A DNA stretch of 64,000 nt. It comes from Isoperla grammatica (lineage: Eukaryota; Arthropoda; Insecta; Plecoptera; Perlodidae). How positions within the stretch are numbered: position 1 is the first letter of the stretch; each line of letters begins with the position of its first letter. Location of the stretch: NCBI GenBank assembly GCA_945910005.1, contig CAMDTW010000492.1, positions 124,001 to 188,000 of the forward strand, written 5' to 3'. Shown here piece by piece: positions 35,926-48,134 of the stretch. Under the pieces are notes generated by a model. The model did not search any database, was not told where the DNA came from, and worked only from the letters and a program-made list of their open reading frames with translations. A program made the position numbers and the translations under genes.

Positions 35926-36156
35926 AGTGTCAAATCGAAGAAATCCGTACATTTCCAGTTGGTACCCGGAAAATGCCCGTGATAGAGGGGGAAAATGGAA
36001 AATTTAAAAATACCATCGGAAAGTTGGGTAGTTTTCCGTGAGGTACATGTTCCAGTAAAAGTGAATTTATCGGGTCCGGGGGTCCGTAGGGGGTGAAAAG
36101 CGTGGAAAAGTGTAGAACGGCCGCGAAAAGTGCCGTAGCGTAGTATACTCCGCATA

Positions 36157-36346
<190 letters not shown>

Positions 36347-38453
36347 AGGTAGGTCGTCCGTAGCTGTTCCTTCTTCGGCACCTTCATGCCTAGCATGATG
36401 GGACGGAACTACTTTAAATTTTCACAAATATAATGCAGTAGTTGTTAATTTATAAGTGAATATGTTATAATAAATTAGATGATAAGAAACAAAAGTTTAA
36501 CCGTAAACACATACCAAGAGGGAGAAAAATGGCATTTAAACCAGGGCCCATGTCCACCACCCTACGAAATAACAATACATGTTTACTTCTGGTAAGGCAA
36601 TGAGTAGTAGTGTAGCGTGTGAGGTCCCTTGCTATTACATAATCCGTGAAGACAACACCTTCTTTGTTACGGCGCCTGGCCTATATTCCAATAGCTTGGT
36701 TAGAGTCATCAACTTCTTGAGTCTTGACTATCTATGCAACGCGTGTTGGTGACATCTCCGTTATCTATACAGATGGGATATTGGGTACACGGATAAGAAT
36801 AAGATTGCTACATAAAATATACTCGTGGTGTATACGCAGCGATGAAAGTGCAGCCACAAAGAAGTGGCGGAGCTCAGTGATAATACCCCCCCCCCCCCCC
36901 CACCCCACCCCCTCCCCCCCACCCAGATACAAGAGGGTGAAAGAGACAAGGTGTAATTTTTGTGTTCAACAAACAAAACTCTTACCATTTTTCGACGAAC
37001 TCGGTAAAAAAAAAACTCTGTTTTCGACTTCTTATTACTGATTTAACCGAAAATCCTATATTGAGTGGTACTTGTTCGTTTAGTCAAACATTAGTCGCCA
37101 TACTATACTGAGTATTAGGTTTATTTCACATTGTTAATTCACTTAGACTGTATCTACAAATAAGGCATCACTATCAATTTGGTGTGTACAAACAGATAGT
37201 ACAGGTGCGGTGCTCTGGTTCGCTTTCATCATCCATCACTGGGTATACGTGCGGCCAAATGTAGCAACTTATTGATGAAGATAGCATTCCGCGTTGAAAA
37301 TAGTGCCGGATATTATTGTGAAATATCTTGTTTGTTTTTTTGTTTTTTTCTTGTTGCGTCATTGTTGTTTTTTTTGTTATGTACTTGTTTTTTCATTGTC
37401 TTGTTTTGTTTGTGTTAGTTGTGTATTGTTTTTGTTTTTAAGTCTAAAATGTGTCCTGATTTAAATTGCGACTTGCCATTTAAGATGGAGTGATGGGGTT
37501 CATAGTATCCCCAAAATTTTTAAAAGCTGTATTTAATTAAACAATTTTCACAATGTGCCATCATCGACGTAAGAAGAACGACGCTGCTTCATCGTACAGT
37601 TGTGCAACATTGCCACGTGAGCGCTTCATTCGTATTCACTAGCGCCCTCAGTGGCCACACTCGGTGCCTATATTGAGAGTTTCAAATAAAGCAATCATTT
37701 TGGTCCCAGGGAGGCATTCCCTAACTCGCTACGTAGCGCCGTAGCCACGCTCCAGCCGTACCGAAACTAGCTACAAATAATGCTCGCAGTGCGCTCTGAA
37801 CGCTGTAGGTTTCAGCTGTAGCGTTTCGAAAAACAAGGCGCCATTTTCAAAATGTATTGATCGGAAGCTCATCAAACACTGCAAGAACGATGGAATTTCA
37901 CCGTTATTTACAACAGCCCTTGTAGGCCTTTATTATATTTCATTTCGCCGCATATATCATTACAATTTCTTGATTTAATTTTTAAAAATATCGCGTGTTT
38001 TCTCAATTTTTTTCGCTTGACGCGTCCCGAAACACATGATGAAAAAATGTGAGGCTACACCCGTAGCAATGTCAGGAGGTTTCGGAATGCAGCCTACAGT
38101 AGGGTCGTTTGTGATGTCACTAACCCTTCTAGCCCCGAACCTGAAGTTCTGAAGGACCAGTCAGCTCTCAGCAGGACGCAGAAACCGCGCTATCTCGTCG
38201 CCAACCTTGAGTGTAATATTTGTGCAAACTCCAACCAAAGATTATAAGGCGTAAACCCTTTATAATCTGTGCTCCAATAGATCAGACGGCAGAAGAGGCG
38301 CGGCAGGCAACCATGACGGTGCTAGCCTGGCAGTGCGTGCGGCTTGCGTCCATCAGATAGCCTAGCAGTACGTCGAACTTCGTGCACGAAGCTTCGTTAA
38401 AGGTATGTTTACACACACTTTCCTAACATTTACAACGGCGTTTTCCACTGGTA
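36347..38453. other. No gene recognised; C-rich tract inside
   Basis: About 2.1 kb without a supportable gene. 36886-36925 is a C-rich low-complexity tract interrupted by A and T. 37310-37440 is T-rich with GTTTTT runs. The rest is unique-looking sequence with no recognisable motif. Confidence 0.55.
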
Positions 38454-39289
38454 GCTCCGGTCGAACCAGGAGCGAGTTATACATTCCACTGGTGCTCTGA
38501 GTGCGCACCAGTGCTACACATACGCGTTCACTGGGCTATTGCTCGCTCCGGTCACACCGGGAGCGAGTTATACATTCCACTGGTACTCTGAGTGCGCACC
38601 GGTGCTACACATACGCGTTCACTGGGCTATTGCTCGCTCCGGTCACACCGGGAGCGAGTTATACATTCCACTGGTACTCTGAGTGCGCACCGGTGCTACA
38701 CATACGTGTTCACTGGGCTATTGCTCGCTCCGGTCACACCGGGAGCGAGTTATACATTCCACTGGTACTCTGAGTGCGCACCGGTGCTACACATACGCGT
38801 TCACTGGGCTATTGCTCGCTCCGGTCACACCGGGAGCGAGTAATACATTCCACTGGTACTCTGAGTGCGCACCGGTCCTACACATACGCGTTCACTGGGC
38901 TATTGCTCGCTCTGGTCACACCGGGAGCGAGTTATACATTCCACTGGTACTCTGAGTGCGCACCGGTGCTACACATACGCGTTCACTGGGCTATTGCTCG
39001 CTCTGGTCACACCGGGAGCGAGTAATACATTCCACTGGTACTCTGAGTGCGCACCGGTCCTACACATACGCGTTCACTGGGCTATTGCTCGCTCCGGTCA
39101 CACCGGGAGCGAGTTATACATTCCACTGGTACTCTGAGTGCGCACCGGTGCTACACATACGCGTTCACTGGGCTATTGCTCGCTCCGGTCACACCGGGAG
39201 CGAGTAATACATTCCACTGGTACTCTGATTGCGCACCGGTCCTACACATACGCGTTCACTGGGCTATTGCTCGCTCCGGTCACACCGAG
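38454..39289. repeat. 91-bp minisatellite, about 9.2 copies
   Basis: Exact 91-bp period, visible in the repeated GAGTGCGCACCGGTGCTACAC, which recurs at 91-bp steps from about 38501 to 39230. Each unit contains a hairpin, GCTCGCTCCGGT-CAC-ACCGGGAGCGAG, whose arms pair with a single bulge. The first unit is the most diverged (CGAACCAGGAGCGAG). From about 38830 on, units alternate between GAGTTATAC/CGGTGCTAC and GAGTAATAC/CGGTCCTAC types, giving a 182-bp dimeric higher-order period. Confidence 0.96.
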
Positions 39290-40096
39290 CTGCTCCCACT
39301 TTCTAGGCGGATCGATATTTTCAGAGCCAATATGGCGGCGTTAAACGCGAGTGAAATGAATATCTGAAATTCATATTGTGAATATCTCCACCTAGTAACA
39401 TGTTTATACGGAAAGGTTTAGTACTTGTTACTTTTAGCAGTTAAACTTTAGGTCGAATACATTTCTGATTATATTTACAGGTCTTGACTCAGGAGGCCTA
39501 GGGCATAGGGCAGCCAACTCACCTTTATTACTATCAATTGTTATTACGTGCATCCGTATAGCACGGTCCATCACATATCTTGTTGTATAATTCACCCTCA
39601 GTTGTTTCAATTTCCTCTGAAAGGAAAAATACTAACGATTGGAATTTAGTTACATTTCGACATCTACTGTAGATTCGCGCGGTTTTAGGTGTTCACATTT
39701 TATGGCGGTTTGTATAGGGGCTCAAACATTGTTTTTAAGTATTTTTTTTTAAATATCTCATAAATATGATGTAAATACACATTTTCGTAAGCATTAGAAG
39801 AAATTAATCTATTGTGTAAGCGACAGTAAATTATCACCTGCTTGAATGACAACTACGAAATAATAACGTTGCAACTTAATATGTAATTATTTTGTGTACA
39901 AAATATTGCCTGTATTATTATTATCATACCCTATACTTTAAAAACCATACGGCGAAATAAATAAATAAACAATGCAATTCTTTGATAACTAGCCGTTATA
40001 TGATTTTTTTTAATTACCTAGAAAAAAACGCTGAATTTAAAAAATATAAATGTTTTTTGTAATCAAATACTAGAAATGAAAAATATATGTTCATAT
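39290..40096. other. No gene recognised
   Basis: AT-rich after about 39600. Includes an AGCCAATATGGCGGCG stretch at 39326. No supportable coding region. Confidence 0.55.
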
Positions 40097-41141
40097 CAGG
40101 GGATCGAACCGGTTCGAACCGAAAACCGAAAACCGGAAAAACCGTTATTTTTCCCGAACCGAAAACCGAACCGAAAACCATTATGAAAAAGTGGTCAAAC
40201 CGTAAACCGAAACGAAAACCGATATTTTGGGTTTCGGTTATCGGTTCTTTTCGGTTATTTTCGGTACGAGCCTCCGTATATCAAAATCTCAAAATTGCAA
40301 TAAAAATTAAATTATAAAAACAAAAAATGCAGAGGGAAAAATCATTTTTGGAAGTTCTGCGATTTGTTCCACTGGGATTTGGCAGGTCTTCCTTTCAAAG
40401 GTTGGTGATGACAATACTCGATGGATGGCTGAGTTCCTTTTATATTTGCAATAAAAGGAACGGAAAGTATAAATAATGGTAACGCCTGTCACAAGTACAA
40501 CTCACAAGTCCCAACCTTCGGCACCATGACAGTTGGTTGACATATTGTTAACAATTGGAAGATGTGTTCGGCGAAGATCACAAAACGCACCGAAAGAAGA
40601 TTTTGGTTTCCACTTTCCTGGAAGTTATAAATCAAGAACCTTGGAGACGAATATGCCTACATAAATATTATGTTGAGTCTTGACCGTTGACACTAATCTG
40701 GCTTTTGGAACACGTGCAAACCGGCCAAACCCCACCCTCGAACGTAAAGCAAACTTTTGTGGCAAATGACCATGCACTGTTACTTTTATGTCAGTCGCGT
40801 TTCAGCTTCCGTTTCGTAAATATGGGTAGGAAAAAAGAATGTGTGTTCCGTAACCACAGATGAGTCGTCGTGTCAGATACAGGACTGCAACGTGATCATG
40901 AAGGTAAGAGATTCGATAACACAGTATTACAACAACAAAATAGTGATATTTTTTTTATGCTATTTCCTCACTTTGATAAAGTCGAATACGAACATTGCTG
41001 AACCGGTTCGAACCGGTTTAAACCGGTTCGAACCGAACCGTTATTTTTTATTTGCTCGAACCGAACCGAAAACCGAACCGAAATGATTCTTCCGAACGAA
41101 AAACTGAACCGAAATTAAAATATTTTCGGTTCGATCCCCTG
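40097..41141. mobile_element. hAT-like non-autonomous element with BED-finger trace
   Basis: The 15-bp terminal inverted repeat CAGGGGATCGAACCG is perfect at both ends. Subterminal zones are packed with GAACCGAAAACCGAACC repeats in both orientations (40105-40270 and 40995-41135), as in many hAT elements. Flanking sequence shows TTCATAT at 40090-40096 and again at 41146-41152, four bases off the expected junction, so the target duplication is imperfect. Around 40821-40905 the plus strand could encode a methionine-glycine-arginine-lysine-lysine start and, after a frame change, CQIQDC and a following IMK. This resembles the start of a BED zinc finger as in hAT transposases. No transposase catalytic core remains. 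Confidence 0.7.
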
Positions 41142-41782
41142 GAACTTCATATAAAGTGATTTATTCTGTAGCAGAAAACGCCGGTTCGAGTGGCAAGTGC
41201 GCTTGTATAATGATATAGTACATGTCATACTAGATCGGTGCGTTATTTCCCCCAAGGGGACAATGTGCCAAGAATTTAAATGTGCTACTTTGCTAATTTT
41301 TGTATTGCATACCATTAGGTACGTCGGATTATATAAGAAATGAAGGTAATTTAATTTTTTAGATTTTTTTCGGGACGCTACGATTAATATTGTAGCACAA
41401 AAGTTTGCACGAGGTTTCTTTGTACATTAAATTCCTATAATCTTCAATTTTTTATCCCTCCAACGTTAATACCTTACCTTTCATTAAAGTTGTTTTAAAA
41501 TTGTTTACTTTCTATACTTTTTTTACTATTAATTTTGTAGTGTACCGTTAAAATTAGACATTATTTTACGAGTATTTAACTGACTGTTAATCACATTGTA
41601 AGTGACGTATAATACGCATACGAAACAATGAGACAATGTATTAGAATGTCAAGTTTTCAAAACTGCATCGCTTATTAACGAGTGTGTGATAGTTCCGGAG
41701 AAACATTGTCCACACTGAATGAATGCGACAATGTAGAATTTCTCGTCCGCGTCGAGCGGCGAGCTGTGTTTTCGTCAGCCGG
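41142..41782. other. No gene recognised
   Basis: AT-rich, with scattered short open frames lacking motifs. Confidence 0.5.
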
Positions 41783-41919
41783 CTGGTGTCGCTGAGCCGT
41801 GCGTGAACTGACGCCAAACCCATGAACTGCACATGTACTACATGTGTGCACATGTGTACATGTACCACATGTACGTTCATGGGTTTGGCGTCAGTTCACG
41901 CACGGCTCAGCGACACCAG
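41783..41919. repeat. Perfect 45-bp inverted repeat with CATGT-rich loop
   Basis: Arms 41783-41827 and 41875-41919 are exact reverse complements over 45 bp (CTGGTGTCGCTGAGCC ... and its mirror). The 47-nt loop is itself made of ACATGT words and can partly pair. It could extrude as a cruciform or, if transcribed, fold as a hairpin RNA. Flanking bases show no target duplication that I can recognise. Confidence 0.95.
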
Positions 41920-42011
41920 ATGTAGCAGGCGCGCAATCTGAACCCTCACCGCTCGGCCGCTCGGTCGCCCGCCCGACCATGCATCAACTTACGATAATGT
42001 AAATAAAATAA

Positions 42012-42394
42012 GGCCATATCACATTAGGTTCCGAACTGACAATTGCAATGTAGATTCGAGCTTACGATCGGCGGCGCATGCGCAGTAGCTCAGTGCAGCC
42101 AGTCTACGATTGCAATCTTTTTATAGACCGAGCTCTAAACTAAGATTGGGAATCGTAGATCCAAGTCACGTGAACCAATCAGGAAGGAGAACGGTTAAAT
42201 ACGAATTGAGCACTGTCACAACATAATCTCAAGCAGTAACAAAGAGCCAATAACTTTATTATATATTTGTTTGTGATTAAGGCTTGTCTTATTAGTTATT
42301 ATTATTGAATTTATTTCCTAGTTGAACGATTTTAGGATCGTCAGCTGGTCAAGTGTAATTGGATAATTGTAGATTGCGATTGCAATTGGCGACA
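42012..42394. mobile_element. MITE, copy 1, 3'-truncated
   Basis: Begins GGCCATATCACATTAGGTTCC and shares its whole length with the full copy at 58327-58759 (internal landmarks: GATCGGCGGCGCATGCGCAG, TTTTTATAGACCGAGCTC, AACCAATCAGGAAGGAGAACGG). Similarity stops after GATTGCAATTGGCGAC, so the right terminus is missing. A TAA precedes the left end. Confidence 0.8.
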
Positions 42395-42409
42395 GTAGGG
42401 GGTAAATGG

Positions 42410-43620
42410 GGGTTCTGGAACAGTGGCGGATCTCGCTTTAGCATTATAGTCCCATAAAGGATCCGCCACTCACACACAAAGGATCTCGGCAAACCATTAT
42501 ATGTGATGTAACCTACTTTCACTATGCTAAGATATCTAAATTTAACCTAACTCAAGGTCACAACGGACGTAACCACTAAACCCCCCCTCACCGCCCACAA
42601 AGTCATAAAAAAAAATAGAATAATATATTCTTATATTACCTTACCCTTAGATTAATATTTTTTGCAACAATTTTCTAGTTCCACTAACGTTTCTATTTAC
42701 AGATCTGAAAATGAGACGGATCTCAACACACAAAGTGTAACATACTTATAATATTATTAAACCTATCCACTCACTAAACCCCCTCCTCCCCCCACCCCCC
42801 CCCCCCCCCCCCCCCCGCCCTCAGAATCATAAATGTATATTCTTATTCTTACATCTTAACCTAAATTGAATATTTTTTACAACACTTACAATACCACTAT
42901 CGTTTCTAATTAAAGATCTAGAACTGTGGCGGATCTCAACGCGCAATGTAACGTCAGCTACTAATATTTTTGCATTAGCTAACCAATATATTTTTATTTT
43001 CATTATTATTTGTTAATAATTGGGTTTTACGTTATTCAATTTATTAAATGATATTTTTATTTATTGTTTTGATTCCGTGGCGGATTTCACTTTAACATTG
43101 GAACACGCGTGACGTCACACAAACCTGTGGAGACTTGCAGACACGCATTTTCCTGGCAAGGTTTGAAAGATAAGCAGTGAAGCAATGATGTTTCCATTTA
43201 TAGAGCTGAAACTGTGGCGGATCTCAACGCAAAATATACAACGTAATTTTAGTTTGTAAAGTACCACAAATATGTTTCCTCTAATTCCATTATTTTTATT
43301 TTTATTAAAATGTTTCTATTTATAGATCTGAAACCATGGCGGATCTCAACACATAAAATACTTTTATTCTACATGAGATAACACAAATATTTCAATTCCA
43401 TTATTTTCATTTAATTTACAGATGTTTCTATTTATAGATCTAAAACTGTGGCGGATCTCATCGCGCAATGTAACATACTAACATTTTACATGAGGTAACA
43501 AATATATTTTTATTTTCAATAAATTTTGTTAATAATTGGGGTTTACGTTATTTAATATATTATTTACTAAACTCTATTTTTAGTTTTGATTCCGTGGCAG
43601 ATCTAACTATAACATTGTTT
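42410..43620. repeat. Diffuse array of a GTGGCGGATCTCAACG motif
   Basis: The phrase TTTCTATTTATAGATCTGAAA followed by TGTGGCGGATCTCAACGCGCAATGTAACAT recurs, more or less degraded, near 42690, 42900, 43190, 43315 and 43425. Shorter variants (GTGGCGGATCTCGC, GATTCCGTGGCGGATTTCAC, GATTCCGTGGCAGATC) lie near 42422, 43073 and 43590. Spacing is irregular (about 110-290 bp). The last two variants share a larger TAATAATTGGG(T)TTTACGTTATT context. A C-rich tract is at 42778-42821. No gene is seen. Confidence 0.75.
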
Positions 43621-43776
43621 ACTAACAATATCGTCCAGATCACAGCAATGATTCTATGTATTATATAACACACTTGTTAATATCTGTACAATTTATCAGT
43701 GTATTTTAATATGCTACAGATGATGAAATAAGGATAGTTTGGGACTAAAAACGATCAATTATATACAATATTATAA

Positions 43777-46700
43777 TTATAACATATTTATTTTCCAGAA
43801 ACCACACATTATATATAATCTATTTATATACATTTTATAATACAGTGTCCTTCGAATTTTCTTAATTCTAATATGACCATATGCAAGTGTTTGAATACCA
43901 TCTTCAAATAAATATCGCTTATCATCAGCAGGTGAGAGAGCAATCTTCCTCTGTTTGACGCTATACACTTCATGTTTATATTGTCTTATGGTAAACATTT
44001 CCTCACTTATTATTTTGCTGTTCAGTAAACATTTCTTGTAATGCTTGTGTTGTATTTTCTTTTTCAGTGTTTGTTTCACTACACCTTTTGCAACTTGCTT
44101 CTCTTCACCGCTCTCCTTCAATAAAGAATACATTTTTGGTCTCAAACCAATGAACTCTTTAATCAAACTTCCTCCCATTTCATCCTTCATTTTACCAAGA
44201 CATTTATTATTTCGCATATCAAATAGAACATGATTTTGTGGATAATTAGAAGTGCCGAATAGATGAGCATGTTCCCTTACATCATTATGGACATCTTCAG
44301 TTCGTATTTCATAACACAACGAATCTGTGTCAGTGAACAGAAGACTTGCTTTGTTTCCAAATGTTTCATTCATAAAAGAACAGTGGAAGTCATACATAAA
44401 TGTTTTACTGAGTTCTAAGATAGAGAACCCAGCATATATCGGTCTGTTCAACATGAGCGTTTTCTTAATTGATTTAATTGCTACGTGATTATTCGCAAAT
44501 ATAGTGAATCCCTAAAATGTTGGTGATGCAATTAATTTCTTCGCCCTCTTTTCAGTGGTAACTAAATCAACATTAACCCTCTTTCTAAGGGACTCTAAAC
44601 TTTTGCCATAGATTGCATTGTTCATCAATTTATAGTAACTTTTCTCAAATTCATTTTTTGCACGTTTTCTCTTTTCAGTATTTAAGTCAATAAAAGGTTT
44701 CAACCACTTACTTTGGTTAAATTCAATCACTCGATAGATTTTTTTCAATCTCATTCCATATGCTATATACTGCTGTAGATTTTTGTAGTGGATAACATAG
44801 TTTTCTTTGTTCTTTAGATTTGGAAGTAGCTTTTTAATTTTCCCAGTAGTCTTAATATTTAATTTTGAATTTAAAGCTTGTGAAAATGGAGACAACAATT
44901 CATTCTTGATTTCCATTCGTTCTGGTGCAAGGGGGTAACAGTTATGTGTTTCATGTAAGTTTTCGGGATACTCCAAGTCCACTTCTAGAATATACCCCTT
45001 ACCCTTTTCATCGTGCACATTTTCCACATCGAGTAATTCAATTTCGTTTTTATCTCACCAACGAAAACCACTGATAGGGAGATTCTCAACCATTGACGTT
45101 CCATAGAGATTGTTGCAATCCCAATACATTATGTATTTACTTTCCTCGTTTTGTTTATAATCATCCATATACTTGTTGTTAGCAACTAAGAATCTTTTTG
45201 TTATCATTGATACTCCCCCACGTATACCACTCTCTATAAAAATGTGCAGGTCGATATCAGTTAACAATTCGAGCTTCACCCCTGTTGTTTATAGACAAGC
45301 TTGCCATGCAAAACCTGGAGCGGTATATAAGTGAGCTGGATCAATTTCATAATCTTCTAAGGCTAATGTTCTAAAATTTTCGAAAACATCAGCCAACAAC
45401 AAAACATCAGTCTGTACGTATAGGTCATGGTATTCTCCCATGGTTTTGATTTCAAATGCATCCCACACTCTAAGTGCATGCTCATAGTCTTCAACTGATA
45501 CACTGCTTTGAGTCAAAGTACTATAAAAAGCTTCTATAGGTGGTAAAAAAGTGTAATTCATTTTAGCATCAGAATCCATATACTCGTAAGGGAATACACC
45601 TTTTCTCAAAAGCAAAGACACTCGCTCATCATTAAAGTTTTGTTTCTTGATCATAAAACGTTCAATGTTATCAGACACCTTTAAGGTTTCTACCAATTGT
45701 TCCAAAGATGTGTTCAGAAACTGAAACGAGTCAATAAACTGCAAGTTACCGAGAGAAAATGAAATATACTTTTCCATGTGTTGCAGGTATGCAAGTAATT
45801 TTTTTGTTTTCTATTTTACCCATTCCTTGCATGATTAAATGCGAATCATAGTTTCGCAAATTATGGAAAATCACAGGAATCTTCTTTGAAAATTTGAAAT
45901 TCAAATTACATGCGTTATGGGCGGCGCCTCTGAATTTACCTGTCATATGACAGTGATCTCTTACTCGATCATTGTGCATTGACTTTTTGCATATATGACA
46001 ACATTCTGAAGTTTGGAAAATAGCCTCCTCGTCAGAACTCATCTCCACTGGCACAACACATCTTTTTATATCACTTATTATGTTTTCTTCGTTTAGCATG
46101 CAATCTAAGAATGCATCTACAACATTTTTGCCTCTGTACACAGTCGGTTGTTTTACGCATTTTCCCTCTGAATCAACAACTACATATGCAAACCCCGACG
46201 GAACGTGATGCGCGATTTCTATACTATGTGAAATGTTTGGATCTTGTTCACATCCCTCGATTCGTTTCACAAAACATTCAAAATCAGCGTAGATAACGAA
46301 GGGCACTTTCAATGCAAGGTGATGATTTTCAAATTCCATCCACTTAGTCTCTTCTGTAAGTAAGGCGATTTTTTTAGGCTCGTTTACAGCACACCGCGGT
46401 TCGTGATCGTCAAGTAAATGTTTTGATGAGAAACGATGTAAACAATAATGACAGTAAAATGATTTACATTTATGCTTGGTTAGAGAACTCATCAAACAAT
46501 TAAAGTTTTTAACAAGACAGAAATGTTTTTTCTCCCCATCGATTATATAAATTAAATCCACATGTCTTTTACAACACTGTTTCGTAATGCGCAGTGGAAA
46601 AACTTCTTTTTCATATCCATACACGTTTACCGAGATGTTATTCTGTTGTTCAAACTTATCAATGTGTTTGATTGACACTGGATAAGCAATTCCAGTCATG

Positions 46701-47196
46701 TTAAGCTCATCTTCCCACTCGATATATTTTTGTACACGATGTTGATTATCACTCACAGGGTGAATTGCTGCTAAAACAGACCATAGAAAGCAACGTTCGT
46801 CTTTGTTTTGAATGTTGATAATCGATTTTGTATTTCCAAGTTCACTTGGGAGCGCAATATAACTTGCAGCTGCAAGCAGAACATACTGAGAGATTTTGAA
46901 TTCAAGATATTCTACTGCTTCTTCATTCCAACCACATCCGTCGCGTTGAAACTCCCAGCTTCTTCTTGTTAATAGCTCCATCACCTCACTCACTTGATCA
47001 TTTATCTCATGTTCTCCTAACAGTAAACAGTACCCACTTCTAAAACAGGGTGTTGATTTTACAGTTTCACCCTCACTATCAGTACGACTAAATCTCACTA
47101 ACATGGCTATATACCACCTTATACCCTTCATTTCACGAAGTTCTTCAGATAGTTTATGTTTAATAGTTTCGCTTAGACTATCCTTAAATGCTAAGT
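43777..47196 (-). pseudogene. polB: Family B (protein-primed type) DNA polymerase, Polinton/adintovirus-like, broken
   Basis: Remnant of a replicative DNA polymerase as found in Polintons/Mavericks and adintoviruses. The open piece from ATG 47131 (461 codons) holds a zinc-like cluster around residues 227-247, exonuclease motif YADFEC (281-286), a second Cys/His cluster near 377-407 and Exo II NYDS (427-430). After a frameshift near 45746-45777 the next piece has Exo III YVQTD (120-124). Further in-frame stops lie at 45289-45291, about 45055-45057 and 44512-44514. The piece ending at 45055 has polymerase motif A (YWDCNNLYG), the next motif B (NNAIYGKS), and the last motif C (TDTDS at residues 41-45). 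All exonuclease and polymerase motifs are therefore recognisable in order, but the gene cannot be translated whole. No capsid, ATPase or integrase gene is adjacent. Confidence 0.88.
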
Positions 47197-47199
47197 GAT

Positions 47200-48101
47200 T
47201 TATCTCATTGTTTTGTTTTTAAATGTATAACTCTTCACAACATTATTCAATGCACTATTAAATTCACAAGGGTCCTCACACACTTTGTCTTCTTCAATCA
47301 CAACTTTATCTTCTGTCACTTCTTCACCGCCAGTTGACGTTTTATTGCAAGATGTTTTCATGTGTCTCTTTAACGCGTCTTCACGTGAAAAGGTCTTAAA
47401 ACAAGATGCACACTCCATTTTCGACGTTAGGTGTGTCTTCATGTGGCGTTCCAAGTCATCACGTCCAGGCGCGTAGGAAGGGGGGGGGGGAATGGGGGGA
47501 GATTCCCCCCCCACTTTTTCCAGGGACCCACCCAATTTAGCGTTTTAGGCACATCCCGACATACAATACCACACGGATACCCGGATAAACATTCACCAAC
47601 TAAATAGTGAATAAAAATTGCAGAAACACAGAGGGCCCCACGCCCCGGAGAAAGCCAAGATTTTCGTCACAATACATTTCCTCTGTCTTAGTTTGCACTT
47701 TGCAGCATTACAAAATAAAAGCTAATGGGTGCTTGAAACTCAGTGGCGTAATTAGGGAAGGGGCGGGTTATGGCCCTCAAAACGTATTTATTTAAGCCTA
47801 AAAATCGAGAAATAACTAATATAGCAAGAAAATTTTTCGCCTTCGGCGAAAAGGCCTCCGGTGGCTGGGGCTCCGCCCCAGACCCCGCGAGTTGTTCGCG
47901 CTTCGCGCTCACAATTCTTCCCCCCCCACTTGATTTCGAGTTCCTACGCGCCTGATCACGTCGCTTGAATATAGAAGAGCAAATGCTGCACTTTCGCATC
48001 AATAATGAAGTAGAATGTACGTTTCGACGATGCCGATTAAGATTAGTCTTTTGAGTGAAGCCTTTCTCGCAGTCAACACACTCAAATCTCGCAGACGACA
48101 T
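47200..48101 (-). pseudogene. Zinc-finger region upstream of the polB relic, split by a MITE
   Basis: ATG at 48101 opens a frame with a C2H2 finger (CVDCEKGF ... RHRRNVH) and the first half of a second (CSICSSIF), cut at 47954 by a hAT-like MITE. Beyond the MITE (47465 downward) the coding character resumes with the histidine half (ERHMKTH), a third finger-like unit CASCFKTF ... HMKTSC and an acidic tail, ending at a stop at 47200. The polymerase frame starts in another phase just downstream, so a further frameshift separates them. Similar fingers upstream of such polymerases occur in animal genomes as far as I recall, so I infer one ancestral gene. It could also be a separate small gene. Confidence 0.7.
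47466..47954. mobile_element. hAT-like MITE (489 bp) with perfect 8-bp target duplication
   Basis: Terminal inverted repeat CAGGCGCGTAGGAA at both ends; the 8-bp direct duplication ATCACGTC is at 47458-47465 and 47955-47962, as expected for hAT. The interior has G/C runs, a GCCTTCGGCGAAAAGGCC hairpin and a GGGGCTCCGCCCCAGACCCC hairpin. An internal CAGTGGCGTAA at 47741-47751 equals the terminus of the MITE at 58976, suggesting a composite origin. It interrupts the second zinc finger of the polB-associated region, so it is younger than that gene. Confidence 0.93.
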
Positions 48102-48134
48102 TTTAAAGAAACTAAAACCAAAAGAAATATCCAA

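Noticed and set aside
38501..39367. Series of 83-106 codon frames spaced by 91 bp
   Set aside because: They are the same out-of-phase reading of a 91-bp minisatellite, each ended by the next frame.
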